This document shows, piece after piece, positions 7,557 through 15,665 of a stretch of 64,000 nt of DNA (position 1 is the stretch's first letter; every line of letters starts with the position of its first letter). Source of the DNA: an uncultured Acidobacteriota bacterium (GTDB taxonomy: Bacteria; Acidobacteriota; Terriglobia; Bryobacterales; Bryobacteraceae); the NCBI GenBank assembly GCA_902826605.1, contig CADEFM010000007.1, forward strand, positions 114,466 through 178,465, written 5' to 3'. The position numbers were made by a program, and so were the translations under genes. The notes beneath the pieces were generated by a model that was given only the letters and a program-made list of their open reading frames with translations, ran no database searches and had not been told where the DNA came from.

Positions 7557-9920
7557 ATGCGCCTGCTCGGCCGCACCATCTTCCGCGAAGTATTCACCAG
7601 TGCGCTGCTGGGCGCGGTGCTGTTTACCTTCGTTATCTTCCTGCAGCGCGCGCGCCCCTTGTTCGAATTTCTGGTGCGAGCCTCGGGTTCTTCTTCCACC
7701 GTAGCCGAGTTGTTCGCACTGGTGTTGCCTCAGGCGTTGCCGTTTACCGTGCCGCTGGGAGTACTGGTGGGCGCTCTAATCACTATGTCGCGCATGTCGG
7801 CGGATGGTGAGATTACGGCCATGCGTGCCGCCGGCGTGCCCGGACGCCAGGTGCTGAAGCCCGTGCTCCTGTTTGGTTTCTTCGCGATGGGCGTGACGGC
7901 GGCGGCATCTCTATGGCTGACGCCCTGGTCCATCCGCGAGCGTTTCCGTATCGAGAATGAATTGATTTCCGGCGGTCTCATGGCGGATGTCCAGCCGCGC
8001 GTGTTCGAAGAGCAATTTCCGAATACCATCCTCTACGTAACAGACGTCACGGTGGGGACTGCCGGCCGGTGGAAGAAAGTTTTCCTGGCCGACATCACTC
8101 CGGCGGAAAGCCGCGGTGCGGCCGCGGCTGAGCGCGGGGAAAGCCCGCGCATTACGCTCGCTTCCGAAGCAGTTGTGATCGCCGACGAATCGCTCAGCCG
8201 CTTGCAGCTTGCGCTGCGGAATGGCAGCACCTACGAACCGGGTAAAGAAACTGCCGACTATCGCATCACCACGTTTCCGATGGGTGATCAGGGTCTTGCC
8301 GCGAGGAAGCGCGATGCGGTGCGCGCGGCGCGCACGTCGGTGGAAATGGATACAGGGCCGCTATACCGGCGCGCATACTACAAAGATCCTTCCATCCCTG
8401 CGACGGATCGTCTGGATGCACGTATCGAACTGCATCAGCGTGTGGCGCTGCCTGTGGCTTGCGTGCTGATGGCGCTGATCGGCGTGCCGTTGGGGATTAC
8501 GCGGAGAAGAGCCGGAAAGTCAGCGGCCTTGGTATTGACGCTGGGCCTGGCGTTTCTGTATTACATGACCTTGATCAGTATGATCAGTCTGGCGCGCCAG
8601 GGAACACTGACTCCTGAAGTCGCGGTGTGGCTCCCGGATTGGATACTGGCCGTGTGCGGCGCCGTATTGGCCGCGCGTCTGGAGAAAGCCGGAGATCGGG
8701 ACCTGCTCAGCTTCCTGAGCATCCGTGTGCCGTCCATCAAAGCTCTTTCCGGACGCACGCACGCCGAGCCCAGCCGCCGCGTTCTGGACCGCCCGAAGGC
8801 GCTGCTGGCACGCTTGCGGCTCATGCCCGAAGTAGTGGATCGCTATGTTCTTTCGGGCTTCTTCTTCTACTTCACGCTGCTGCTGGCTGCATTCGTGATG
8901 ATGACTCACGTGTTCACGTTCTTCGAGTTGCTGAGCGACATTATCAAGAACCGCGTTCCCATGTCGCATGTGCTGACGTATCACTTTTTTCTGACGCCGC
9001 GTTTGATTTACGATATAGCACCCATCAGTGTGTTGAGCGCTGTGCTGGTAGCGTTTGGCATCTTGACCAAGAACAACGAAGTTACAGCTATGAAAGCTTG
9101 CGGCGTCAGCGTGTTCCGCCTGGCCGCTCCGGTACTGGTGGCCGGATTGCTTTTGACGGGCGCGCTATTCGCTTTCGATCACTACTGGGTTCCGGAAGCC
9201 GACCGCCGCCAGGACGCCATTCGCGCTGAAATCAAAGGCCGTCCCGCGCAGACATTCCTGCGGCCGGATCGTCGCTGGATCTATGGCTTGCAGGACCGCG
9301 TTTACTACTACAAATATTTCGATCAAACGCAGCAGGTGATGGTGGGCGTGAACGTTTACGAGCTAGATACCGAGAAGTTCCGCCTGAAGCGGCATATCTC
9401 TGCCGAACGCGCGCGATGGGAGCCCGTCGCGAAGGCTTGGGTGTTTCAAAATGGCTGGTCCCGGGACATGAGCGGCACTAGCGTGACGCATTTCGACGAT
9501 TTCAGCGGGAGTATGCGAACGTTTCCGGAACTTGCCGAGCCGCCGGATTATTTCGTGAAGGAAGTGAAACAGTCCCGGCAAATGAACTTCCGCGAATTGG
9601 ATGCCTATATCGCCGAATTGCAGCAGAGCGGATTCGACACCGTTGCGCTGCAAGTGCAATTGCACAAAAAGTTCGCCGTTCCATTCTTTGCGTTGATCAT
9701 GGCTATGGTATCCATCCCGTTTGCCTTTCTGGCCGGCAACCGGGGTGCGATGACGGGCGTGGGCATTAGTATTGGTATAGCCATCGCATATTGGGGCGTG
9801 GGACAAGTATTTGAGCAGATAGGCAATTTGAGCCAACTTCCTGCGCAGGTCGCCGCATGGTCTCCCGACGCTGTATTTTCGCTTGCCGGGCTTTACTTTT
9901 TGGCCCGTATGCGAACCTAA
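7557..9920 (+). CDS. lptFG: LptF-LptG fusion, LPS export permease
   Basis: The protein is 787 residues from ATG at 7557; the frame stays open to 7512 but that extension overlaps the upstream gene. Residues 1-370 match LptF (RLLGRTIFREVF start, SRMSADGEITAMRAAGV cytoplasmic helix, periplasmic beta-jellyroll part, then three membrane helices). Residues about 420-787 repeat the plan as LptG (VVDRYVLSGFFFYF, TKNNEVTAMKACGVSVFRL, periplasmic part, final helices). Both halves therefore form the two six-helix subunits that, with the LptB ATPase, extract LPS from the inner membrane. Most bacteria encode them separately. The linker (about 375-420) is charged and probably cytoplasmic. No lptB lies nearby. 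Confidence 0.92.
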   Translation: MRLLGRTIFREVFTSALLGAVLFTFVIFLQRARPLFEFLVRASGSSSTVAELFALVLPQALPFTVPLGVLVGALITMSRMSADGEITAMRAAGVPGRQVLKPVLLFGFFAMGVTAAASLWLTPWSIRERFRIENELISGGLMADVQPRVFEEQFPNTILYVTDVTVGTAGRWKKVFLADITPAESRGAAAAERGESPRITLASEAVVIADESLSRLQLALRNGSTYEPGKETADYRITTFPMGDQGLAARKRDAVRAARTSVEMDTGPLYRRAYYKDPSIPATDRLDARIELHQRVALPVACVLMALIGVPLGITRRRAGKSAALVLTLGLAFLYYMTLISMISLARQGTLTPEVAVWLPDWILAVCGAVLAARLEKAGDRDLLSFLSIRVPSIKALSGRTHAEPSRRVLDRPKALLARLRLMPEVVDRYVLSGFFFYFTLLLAAFVMMTHVFTFFELLSDIIKNRVPMSHVLTYHFFLTPRLIYDIAPISVLSAVLVAFGILTKNNEVTAMKACGVSVFRLAAPVLVAGLLLTGALFAFDHYWVPEADRRQDAIRAEIKGRPAQTFLRPDRRWIYGLQDRVYYYKYFDQTQQVMVGVNVYELDTEKFRLKRHISAERARWEPVAKAWVFQNGWSRDMSGTSVTHFDDFSGSMRTFPELAEPPDYFVKEVKQSRQMNFRELDAYIAELQQSGFDTVALQVQLHKKFAVPFFALIMAMVSIPFAFLAGNRGAMTGVGISIGIAIAYWGVGQVFEQIGNLSQLPAQVAAWSPDAVFSLAGLYFLARMRT

Positions 9921-9970
9921 CTCCGCCCAGCCGGTGCGCGAGTCCACGTCTCGGGCGTATAGTGGACTTC

Positions 9971-10882
9971 ATGATTTCCAGAAGATCCATGCTGCCGGCC
10001 ACGCTTGCCGCCAGCGCCGCCGCGCGCGCTTCGTTCGCCGCATCCGGCAAGATGACTCTGGCTCTTCATCAGAACACTTCGTCCGCGGCCGGCTATCGGA
10101 AGTCGCTTGAAGGCTGGGCTCGTGCGGGGATCAAAAACGTGGAGATCACAGCGGCGCTGCTCGACGAGTTCCTGAAGACGGATTCGCTCGATGCCGCTCG
10201 CCGCGTGCTGACGGATAATGGCTTGATGCCTGTGTCGGGGGCCTGTGGTGTGACCGGCCTGATTGAACCTAATGCCGGCCGGCTGGCGTCTTTCGAAGAT
10301 TTTAAGAAGCGCTGTGAGATGTTCACGGCGGTGGGCTTGAAACGGACCTATATTACGACGACGACCGCTCCCGGCCGCGCAAAGTTTGCGTCCGACGACT
10401 ATAAGGCCGCCGCTGCAAACCTGCGCGACGCCGCCGAAGCCGCCCACCAATTTGGCATGCTGGCGATGGTGGAATTCGTACGGGCATCCGCGTTCATTTC
10501 CACGCTCTCTTCGTTATCCAAAGTCATCCGGGAAGCCTCGCATTCCAACCTGAGGATATTGTTCGACTGCTATCATTTCTGGTCCGGCAACAACAAACTC
10601 GAAGACATGGATGACATACGGCCCGGTGAAATTGCGCACGCCCACTTTCAGGATGTGCCGAATATGCCGCGCGAATTTCTGGATAGCACCACGCGCGTGA
10701 TTCCAGGCGATGGCGTCAGTCCGCTAAATCAGATCTTACGCAGGCTGTCCGCGAAGGGCTACGCCGGGTCGCTTTCCGTGGAGCTGTTCATGCCGAAATT
10801 TCAGCAGGCCGACCCGTATGAAATGGCGCGTGAGATCCGGCAGAAGGCAGAAGCCGTGATGCGACAAGCGAAGGTGATGTGA
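9971..10882 (+). CDS. Exported TIM-barrel sugar isomerase/epimerase-like protein
   Basis: The protein has 303 residues from ATG at 9971 (MISRRSMLPATLAASAAA), a twin-arginine-like signal with SRRS. The body has xylose-isomerase-like TIM barrel features: KNVEITAALLDEFL near the first strands, LAMVEFV, ILFDCYHFW with conserved Asp-His, AHAHFQDVP and a final SVELFMP strand with Glu. These carry the Glu, Asp, His and Glu residues that bind the metal in AP endonuclease 2-like sugar isomerases. The likely substrate is a keto-sugar or inositol derivative, not determinable here. The next gene overlaps its stop by GTGA. Confidence 0.8.
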   Translation: MISRRSMLPATLAASAAARASFAASGKMTLALHQNTSSAAGYRKSLEGWARAGIKNVEITAALLDEFLKTDSLDAARRVLTDNGLMPVSGACGVTGLIEPNAGRLASFEDFKKRCEMFTAVGLKRTYITTTTAPGRAKFASDDYKAAAANLRDAAEAAHQFGMLAMVEFVRASAFISTLSSLSKVIREASHSNLRILFDCYHFWSGNNKLEDMDDIRPGEIAHAHFQDVPNMPREFLDSTTRVIPGDGVSPLNQILRRLSAKGYAGSLSVELFMPKFQQADPYEMAREIRQKAEAVMRQAKVM

Positions 10883-11523
10883 CCCGGGCCTTCCAATACT
10901 GTATGGATCAAACTGTCATTGACCGCCTTGAAATTCGCGACCTGATCGAAAACTGGGCCGTGTGGCGCGACGCGGGCGATTGGGAGCGCTTTCAGACCGT
11001 GTGGCACGACGATGGTTTCATGTTCGCAACATGGTTCCAGGGTTCTGCGAAAGACTTCATTCGCGTCAGCAAGGAAGGTTTTGAACGCGGCGTAAACATT
11101 CTGCACTTCCTGGGCGGGCAGGCGATTGACATCGCCGGAAACCGCGCCGTTTCGCAAACAAAGATGACCATCTCGCAGCGGGCAGTCGTGCACGACGTGG
11201 CGGTGGACGTGGTCTGCACTGGCCGTTTTTACGATTTCATCGAGAAGAGAAATAGTAAGTGGGCGATCGTCCTGCGCCGTCCGATTTACGAGAAAGACCG
11301 CATGGACCCGGTCGATCCCGCGGCCAAGCTCACTCTAGATCCCACGCTGCTCGCGCAATTTCCGGAAGGCTACCGGCACCTGGGCTATCTGCAATCAAGC
11401 ATCGGTTTCAATGTCAAGAAAGACATGCCGCAGTTGAAAGGCAGAGACGTCGAGGCGGTCTACGGTTGGGGTCGCGACTGGCTGGCGGGCCGCCCGATTG
11501 AAGCAGCCTGCCGGAACGCATGA
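10879..11523 (+). CDS. SnoaL-like (NTF2-fold) protein
   Basis: The protein has 214 residues from GTG at 10879, which overlaps the previous TGA; an ATG at 10903 is an alternative start. The first 140 residues have the SnoaL plan: IDRLEIRDLIENWAVWRDAGDWERFQ helix pair, a HDDGFMF strand, then HFLGGQAIDIAGNRAVSQTKM and a FYDFIEKRNSKWAIVLRRP strand set. Members act as small dehydratases, isomerases or ligand-binding proteins. The linkage to the isomerase-like gene suggests a shared small-molecule pathway, which is an inference. Confidence 0.7.
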   Translation: MTRAFQYCMDQTVIDRLEIRDLIENWAVWRDAGDWERFQTVWHDDGFMFATWFQGSAKDFIRVSKEGFERGVNILHFLGGQAIDIAGNRAVSQTKMTISQRAVVHDVAVDVVCTGRFYDFIEKRNSKWAIVLRRPIYEKDRMDPVDPAAKLTLDPTLLAQFPEGYRHLGYLQSSIGFNVKKDMPQLKGRDVEAVYGWGRDWLAGRPIEAACRNA

Positions 11524-11541
11524 CCGGAGAGAGATTTATCT

Positions 11542-12630
11542 TCAGCCGCGGAACAGCATGACCAGGTCGACGATCAAAATTGCCACCACCATCGCCTCCA
11601 ATACAAAAGCCCGGGCCTGATGGAATTCGTTTGTCATGAAAGCGTAAAGCTCCCCGGCGGTCCGAAGTTTCGCCTCCACCAGATTTCGGTAATCCGTCAC
11701 GCCGATTTTCGCGGCCGCCGTCTTGTGCGCCCGCGCATAGAACATGTCACTCAGGAATTTGATGGCATTATCGGTGCGTTCGGCCAGCTCGGTAACTTCC
11801 AGGCGCATCGCGTTCAGACGCTCGGCTTTACGGGCTAGTCTCCACCTCCGGAACCAGCCGCCCTTGTGTTCCAGCGTTCGATACACGTCCGCCAGCACCT
11901 CGGAGAGGGCTTCATCGTAATGCCTGTACTCCAATAGCTGCGTATTGGCGTATTCAATCAATTGGATTGCCGGCGCGGCGCCCTCAGGTGTGTCGTAAAT
12001 GAGCGCGGCCACCCAGCCAGCGGCGAACAAATCGGTAGGGTAGTACGAAAGACTGGATTGCAGCGCGTCGTGCCTTTCGGCCGCCGACAGCGTTGCGGAA
12101 TCGCCGCGGATCATCTGAGCGATTTCCCCGCCGTGCTTTTCCAGCACCTCCGCGGCGGTCATCGGACGGTTTTCGTCGCTCAGAGCCTGCGCAATGTGGA
12201 TCACGTAATAGTCTTCGCTCAGCCATGTTTCATAAGGCTCAATCAGGGCGCCATCGATACGCCGCACGTGCTTCCTTGCCAGTTCCAAAGCCACCCGATC
12301 CAATTCCGCCGAGGCAATCCATCGCGAAGAGAGCTTCACAAGCTGATCCCAGTCCGATTCGAAGGGCAGTTCCAGTTCCAGGCTCACGATGCCGTAGTCG
12401 TAATATTTGATGCGTGCCTGAAAGCGTTCGCCCATCGCCTCCAGTGCTCCTTCCGTTTGTTCCACCATCGGAGGCCTTTCGAAGCGAACGTACTGCGGCG
12501 TGGGATGTTTAAAGGTTGGCTGACGCCGCGGCGGCTGAGAGCCTAGCAGTCCGAGCAGGGCCTCCATGCGGATTTGTTCGCCCACATCGTAGAGCATCAA
12601 TACATAAAAGGAACCGCGCAAGGAGGCCAT
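11542..12630 (-). CDS. RMD1/YagE (DUF155)-like membrane-anchored protein
   Basis: The protein has 362 residues, mostly charged and helical, with a single hydrophobic segment at the very C-terminus (about 340-358, VLEAMVVAILIVDLVMLF) followed by RG. The order (mixed N-terminal domain, long helical region with IEYANTQLLEYRHYD, RTDNAIKFLSDMFYARAH, then terminal helix) resembles the RMD1/Sif2 (DUF155) family, whose role is poorly known. The family call is from memory of the architecture and is tentative. The gene converges with the SnoaL-like gene and is divergent from the MFS transporter. Confidence 0.6.
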   Translation of the reverse strand: MASLRGSFYVLMLYDVGEQIRMEALLGLLGSQPPRRQPTFKHPTPQYVRFERPPMVEQTEGALEAMGERFQARIKYYDYGIVSLELELPFESDWDQLVKLSSRWIASAELDRVALELARKHVRRIDGALIEPYETWLSEDYYVIHIAQALSDENRPMTAAEVLEKHGGEIAQMIRGDSATLSAAERHDALQSSLSYYPTDLFAAGWVAALIYDTPEGAAPAIQLIEYANTQLLEYRHYDEALSEVLADVYRTLEHKGGWFRRWRLARKAERLNAMRLEVTELAERTDNAIKFLSDMFYARAHKTAAAKIGVTDYRNLVEAKLRTAGELYAFMTNEFHQARAFVLEAMVVAILIVDLVMLFRG

Positions 12631-12715
12631 GACTGTATTCTGTCTCAGCGCGAGGTGGGCTGAGCCCAGCGCGACATTGCGGGCGTATCATGTTTGTTGC
12701 CAGCGGAGCGTGCGA

Positions 12716-14077
12716 ATGCCATCCCGGATCAAAGTCAACATTACCGAGATCGTCGATAACAGCAAAATCACCGGCTTCCAATGGCGAATTTTTATCCTGT
12801 GCGGCTTGTGTTTGATCATGGACGGTTTCGACGTGCAGTCCATGGGTTACGTGGCCCCCGCGCTGGTGCAGGATCTCAATATCCCCGCCGCCTCGCTGGG
12901 TAGCGTTTTCAGCGCCGGGCTCTCCGGAGTGCTGGTGGGGTCCCTGTCATTCAGTGTGCTCTCCGATAAGCTGGGCCGGCGGCCGATGCTCATCTTCGGA
13001 TCGCTCTACTTCGGAGTACTCACTCTGGTTACAGCCCGCGCGGAGACAATTTCGCAGCTGCTGATCATTCGCTTTGTCGCCGGGATCGGCTTGGGTGGCA
13101 TGATGCCGAATGCCATGGCGCTGGTGGGGGAATACAGCCCAGCGAATCTGCGGGTGCGCGCCATGATGATCGTCTCCTGCGGATTCACCGCGGGGGCGGC
13201 CATCGGAGGGTTTATCGCCGCCTGGCTCATTCCCAACTATGGCTGGCAGGCGGTGTTCTATTTCGGCGGAATCGTCCCGCTGATCATTGCGGCGTGCATG
13301 TATTTGTGGCTGCCCGAATCGCTCCAGTTCCTCGTGCTGAAGGGCAAGAGCAAGCGAACCATCCGCAAGTGGCTGCGCCGCGTGGATCCCGCCGCGCCCA
13401 TGAGCGAGAATCTCGATTTTGTCGTCAAGGAGCAGTCCAAGGAAGGCGCTCCCGTAGCGCATTTGTTTCGCGAAGGCCGCAGCAAGGTGACCGTCCTTCT
13501 GTGGGTGGTTCATTTCATGAATCTGCTCAATCTCTATTTTCTGTCGAGCTGGGTTCCCACGGTGGTGAGCACGGCCGGGTACTCAACGATGATCGCCGTT
13601 CTAGTGGGCACTACTACTCAGGTGGGTGGCACGATTGGATCATTTGGAAATAGCTGGTTTATCGGAAAGTTCGGCTTCGTGCGCGCTCTCTGCGGAAGTT
13701 TCTTGGTGGCGTGTCTGAGTATCGCCATGGTAGGCCAGCCATTTCTTTCACTCACGGCGCTATTCGTCTTTGTCTTCATCGCCGGCTGGGGCATCGCTGG
13801 CGGACAGCCCGGAGTGAATGCTCTGGCCGCCGTCTACTATCCCACGTACCTCCGTTCCACCGGCATCGGTTGGGGTCTGGGCATCGGGCGCATCGGCGCG
13901 ATCATCGGACCGTACATTGGCGGCGAACTGCTGCGGCTCCACTGGACCCCCCGCGAAGTGTTCTTGGTGGCGGCGATTCCGGCGTTGATTTCTTCCGTGG
14001 TTATTCTAGGATTGCGCAGCTCTATCCATGAGGACAAAGCGGCCATTGCCAGCGTGCCTGCGCCGGTCGCTGGTTGA
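12716..14077 (+). CDS. MFS transporter, aromatic acid:H+ symporter type
   Basis: The protein is 453 residues from ATG at 12716; an upstream frame from 12629 overlaps the divergent gene and lacks transporter features. There are 12 hydrophobic segments in two sixes. The first helix carries [19 protein letters not shown], close to the DGxD signature of the AAHS group (4-hydroxybenzoate, phenylpropionate carriers). The loop 2-3 motif [15 protein letters not shown] and [18 protein letters not shown] follow. The likely role is proton-coupled import of an aromatic or similar carboxylic acid. No ring-cleavage genes are adjacent, so the substrate remains open. Confidence 0.87.
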   Translation: MPSRIKVNITEIVDNSKITGFQWRIFILCGLCLIMDGFDVQSMGYVAPALVQDLNIPAASLGSVFSAGLSGVLVGSLSFSVLSDKLGRRPMLIFGSLYFGVLTLVTARAETISQLLIIRFVAGIGLGGMMPNAMALVGEYSPANLRVRAMMIVSCGFTAGAAIGGFIAAWLIPNYGWQAVFYFGGIVPLIIAACMYLWLPESLQFLVLKGKSKRTIRKWLRRVDPAAPMSENLDFVVKEQSKEGAPVAHLFREGRSKVTVLLWVVHFMNLLNLYFLSSWVPTVVSTAGYSTMIAVLVGTTTQVGGTIGSFGNSWFIGKFGFVRALCGSFLVACLSIAMVGQPFLSLTALFVFVFIAGWGIAGGQPGVNALAAVYYPTYLRSTGIGWGLGIGRIGAIIGPYIGGELLRLHWTPREVFLVAAIPALISSVVILGLRSSIHEDKAAIASVPAPVAG

Positions 14078-14213
14078 CTTGCGACATTTTTCCGCAGGGC
14101 CGGTCCTCCTGTCTGCCCCATACTGTTCAGAACCTGGCTATCCGGCTGTGACGCCCGACCTGTTTGACGCCCGTGTTATCATGAAATTTCCCAAAGAAAG
14201 CACGAGTCTCCCC

Positions 14214-14459
14214 ATGAAACCAGGAATTCACCCTGCCTACGAAGAAATCAATGTAATCTGCGCTTGCGGGCACCAGTTCCGTACGCGCTCCGCGCACAAA
14301 GGCGACATCCGCGTGGAAATTTGCTCCAGCTGCCACCCCTTTTTCACGGGACGTCAGAAGTTGATCGATACCGAAGGCCGTGTTTCGCGCTTCCAGAAGA
14401 AATATGCCAAGGTAAACGCCGCCAACGCCGCGGCGAAGAAGCCGCAGCCCGTCGCCTAG
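14214..14459 (+). CDS. rpmE: 50S ribosomal protein L31, zinc-binding form
   Basis: The protein has 81 residues from ATG at 14214 ([14 protein letters not shown], the usual L31 start). An upstream in-frame ATG at 14181 would add 11 residues that L31 lacks. ICACGHQF and [14 protein letters not shown] supply the four cysteines of the zinc-bearing C+ form, and VSRFQKKY is the family's basic end. The tail is Ala/Lys rich. The TAG overlaps the stop of the convergent TIR gene. Confidence 0.96.
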   Translation: MKPGIHPAYEEINVICACGHQFRTRSAHKGDIRVEICSSCHPFFTGRQKLIDTEGRVSRFQKKYAKVNAANAAAKKPQPVA

Positions 14460-15013
14460 GCCAGTTCCATCAAGGGACGGCGCCGCGCCGCCTTGCGAAT
14501 CGCGCGCGCTAAACGCCGGATGCCTTTATCCCAATCGGGAAACAAATCCACATACTGGGTTTGATCGCTGACGTGCCGGGGCACTGCGCATTCCTCCAGT
14601 CGCACAGGAATCAAGAACTCCTGTTCCAGAGGCCGCCTTCGCGCGCACTCCAGTGCATACCGCAATTCGCTCTGAAATTGCCCCCGTTTGCCCGTTGAGC
14701 GCGGCGAAAAGCACGCGACGAACGCATCCGAAACCTCGATGGCTCGCTCTATCGCGCGCGGCCAGTTTTGCCCAGCGAGCAGTTTTTCTTTATCGATCCA
14801 TGGCGCGTACCCCTGCGCACGCAAGGCCCCGCACAAGCGACGGGCGGACGCCAGATCCTCGACTGCATATGCCACGAATACGTGCGCGGCAGACTCGGGA
14901 GAGAACGTGTACCCGGAGGAGGCTCGCTGAAACACCCCCAACCCCTCGATCTCAATGGATTGTCCCGCCTCGAGCGCCCGCTGCAAAATACCCGTGATCA
15001 GATCGCCGTTCAC
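14456..15013 (-). CDS. HU-like arm plus TIR domain protein
   Basis: The protein has 185 residues from GTG at 15013, whose GTGA overlaps the stop of the HU-like gene upstream; this is the start I choose over the longer frame to 15064. Residues about 5-40 ([23 protein letters not shown], then a GYTFSP strand) resemble the second half of an HU/IHF monomer. Residues 44-180 form a TIR domain: [57 protein letters not shown] with Glu116 at the position of the catalytic glutamate of TIR NADases, then [12 protein letters not shown]. It could cleave NAD or act only as a protein-interaction domain. DNA binding is an inference from the HU-like part. Confidence 0.7.
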   Translation of the reverse strand: MNGDLITGILQRALEAGQSIEIEGLGVFQRASSGYTFSPESAAHVFVAYAVEDLASARRLCGALRAQGYAPWIDKEKLLAGQNWPRAIERAIEVSDAFVACFSPRSTGKRGQFQSELRYALECARRRPLEQEFLIPVRLEECAVPRHVSDQTQYVDLFPDWDKGIRRLARAIRKAARRRPLMELA

Positions 15014-15216
15014 TTGCGCTTGCCTCGCGCACCGGGGTTGGCCGCGATGGGCCTGGGCAAACAAATCAAATGGCCCACGCCGGGCACCGCGGTCTTGTGC
15101 CCGCCGCGCAGGGATTTTAGGATTTCATGTACCAGTTCGTCCATCTTGTCGCGTGCTTCGGCATGCGAAATTCTTCCGCGCCGCGCCAGCGCCCGGGCAA
15201 TTTGGTCGTGTTTCAT
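15010..15216 (-). CDS. HU/IHF-like DNA-binding protein, small
   Basis: The protein has 68 residues from ATG at 15216 (a GTG at 15228 is the alternative). IARALARRGRISHAEARDKM and VHEILKSLRGGHKTAVPGVGHL match the N-terminal helices and first strands of HU (helix, SKxxAxxxxxxL helix, then GxKxxLPGFGxF). It lacks the long DNA-wrapping beta arm and ends in a basic tail (PGARGKRK). It is translationally coupled to the HU-like/TIR gene, so the two probably assemble. It may be a DNA-sensing or regulatory partner, not a general nucleoid protein. Confidence 0.68.
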   Translation of the reverse strand: MKHDQIARALARRGRISHAEARDKMDELVHEILKSLRGGHKTAVPGVGHLICLPRPIAANPGARGKRK

Positions 15217-15428
15217 CGTTGCTTGCACCCAAGCCTACAGGTGGCGACGGTCATCACCCAGGCCATCCTGCCGTCAAGTTGCTTAATTAGAATGGCTTAA
15301 CGCGGACCGTCAGCCGGTGACCAGCAATTAAGCACTTTTAACGTCCGGTTAAGGGCGCCTTCATGTTCCGTTGGCATCATAAAGAGCGGCGGTCAGGAAA
15401 CCGCCGCAATTACAAGGGAGATCATCCG
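15217..15428. other. Divergent intergenic region, HU-like gene / small exported protein
   Basis: These 212 bases hold the promoter regions of two divergent genes. Several TTAA-containing blocks lie near 15281-15300 and 15325-15355, but I cannot assign -35/-10 pairs. A ribosome-binding site (AGGGAG, near 15415) serves the downstream small gene. No further gene is visible. Confidence 0.4.
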
Positions 15429-15551
15429 ATGAAAAAAATCATGAGCCTGATGCTCGGCCTGTCGCTCATCATGGGCGCCGTCACCTTCGCTTCGGCGCAG
15501 GAGAAGAAAGACGACACCAAGAAGGAAAAAAAGAAGAAGGAAGTCCGCTAG
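15429..15551 (+). CDS. Tiny exported lysine-rich protein
   Basis: The protein has 40 residues from ATG at 15429, preceded by an AGGGAG ribosome-binding site. It begins MKKIMSLMLGLSLIMGA, a textbook signal peptide with a likely cleavage after SAQ, leaving about 18 residues made almost wholly of Lys, Asp, Glu and Thr (EKKDDTKKEKKKKEVR). Its own strong terminator follows 25 bases later, so it is a single-gene transcript. Small exported K/D-rich proteins of this kind recur in acidobacterial genomes. The function is unknown. Confidence 0.75.
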   Translation: MKKIMSLMLGLSLIMGAVTFASAQEKKDDTKKEKKKKEVR

Positions 15552-15575
15552 TTTCTTAATTCTCATAAAGAATTG

Positions 15576-15628
15576 AACCGCGCTTGAGTCGCCGTCCACG
15601 GGATGGCGAACCAAGCGCGGTTTGTTTT
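15576..15628 (+). terminator. Strong rho-independent terminator
   Basis: The left arm AACCGCGCTTG (15576-15586) pairs perfectly with CAAGCGCGGTT (15612-15622). Inside it GCCGTCC pairs with GGATGGC around an ACG loop. The stem is followed by TGTTTTTGG. It ends the small exported protein gene and insulates comEC. Confidence 0.88.
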
Positions 15629-15665
15629 TGGAGAATTTTCCCGCGTGACCGCGACTATTTGAGGC

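Noticed and set aside
12629..12715. Longer MFS N-terminus
   Set aside because: It overlaps the divergent gene and carries none of the conserved AAHS helix 1 pattern; ATG 12716 fits the family.
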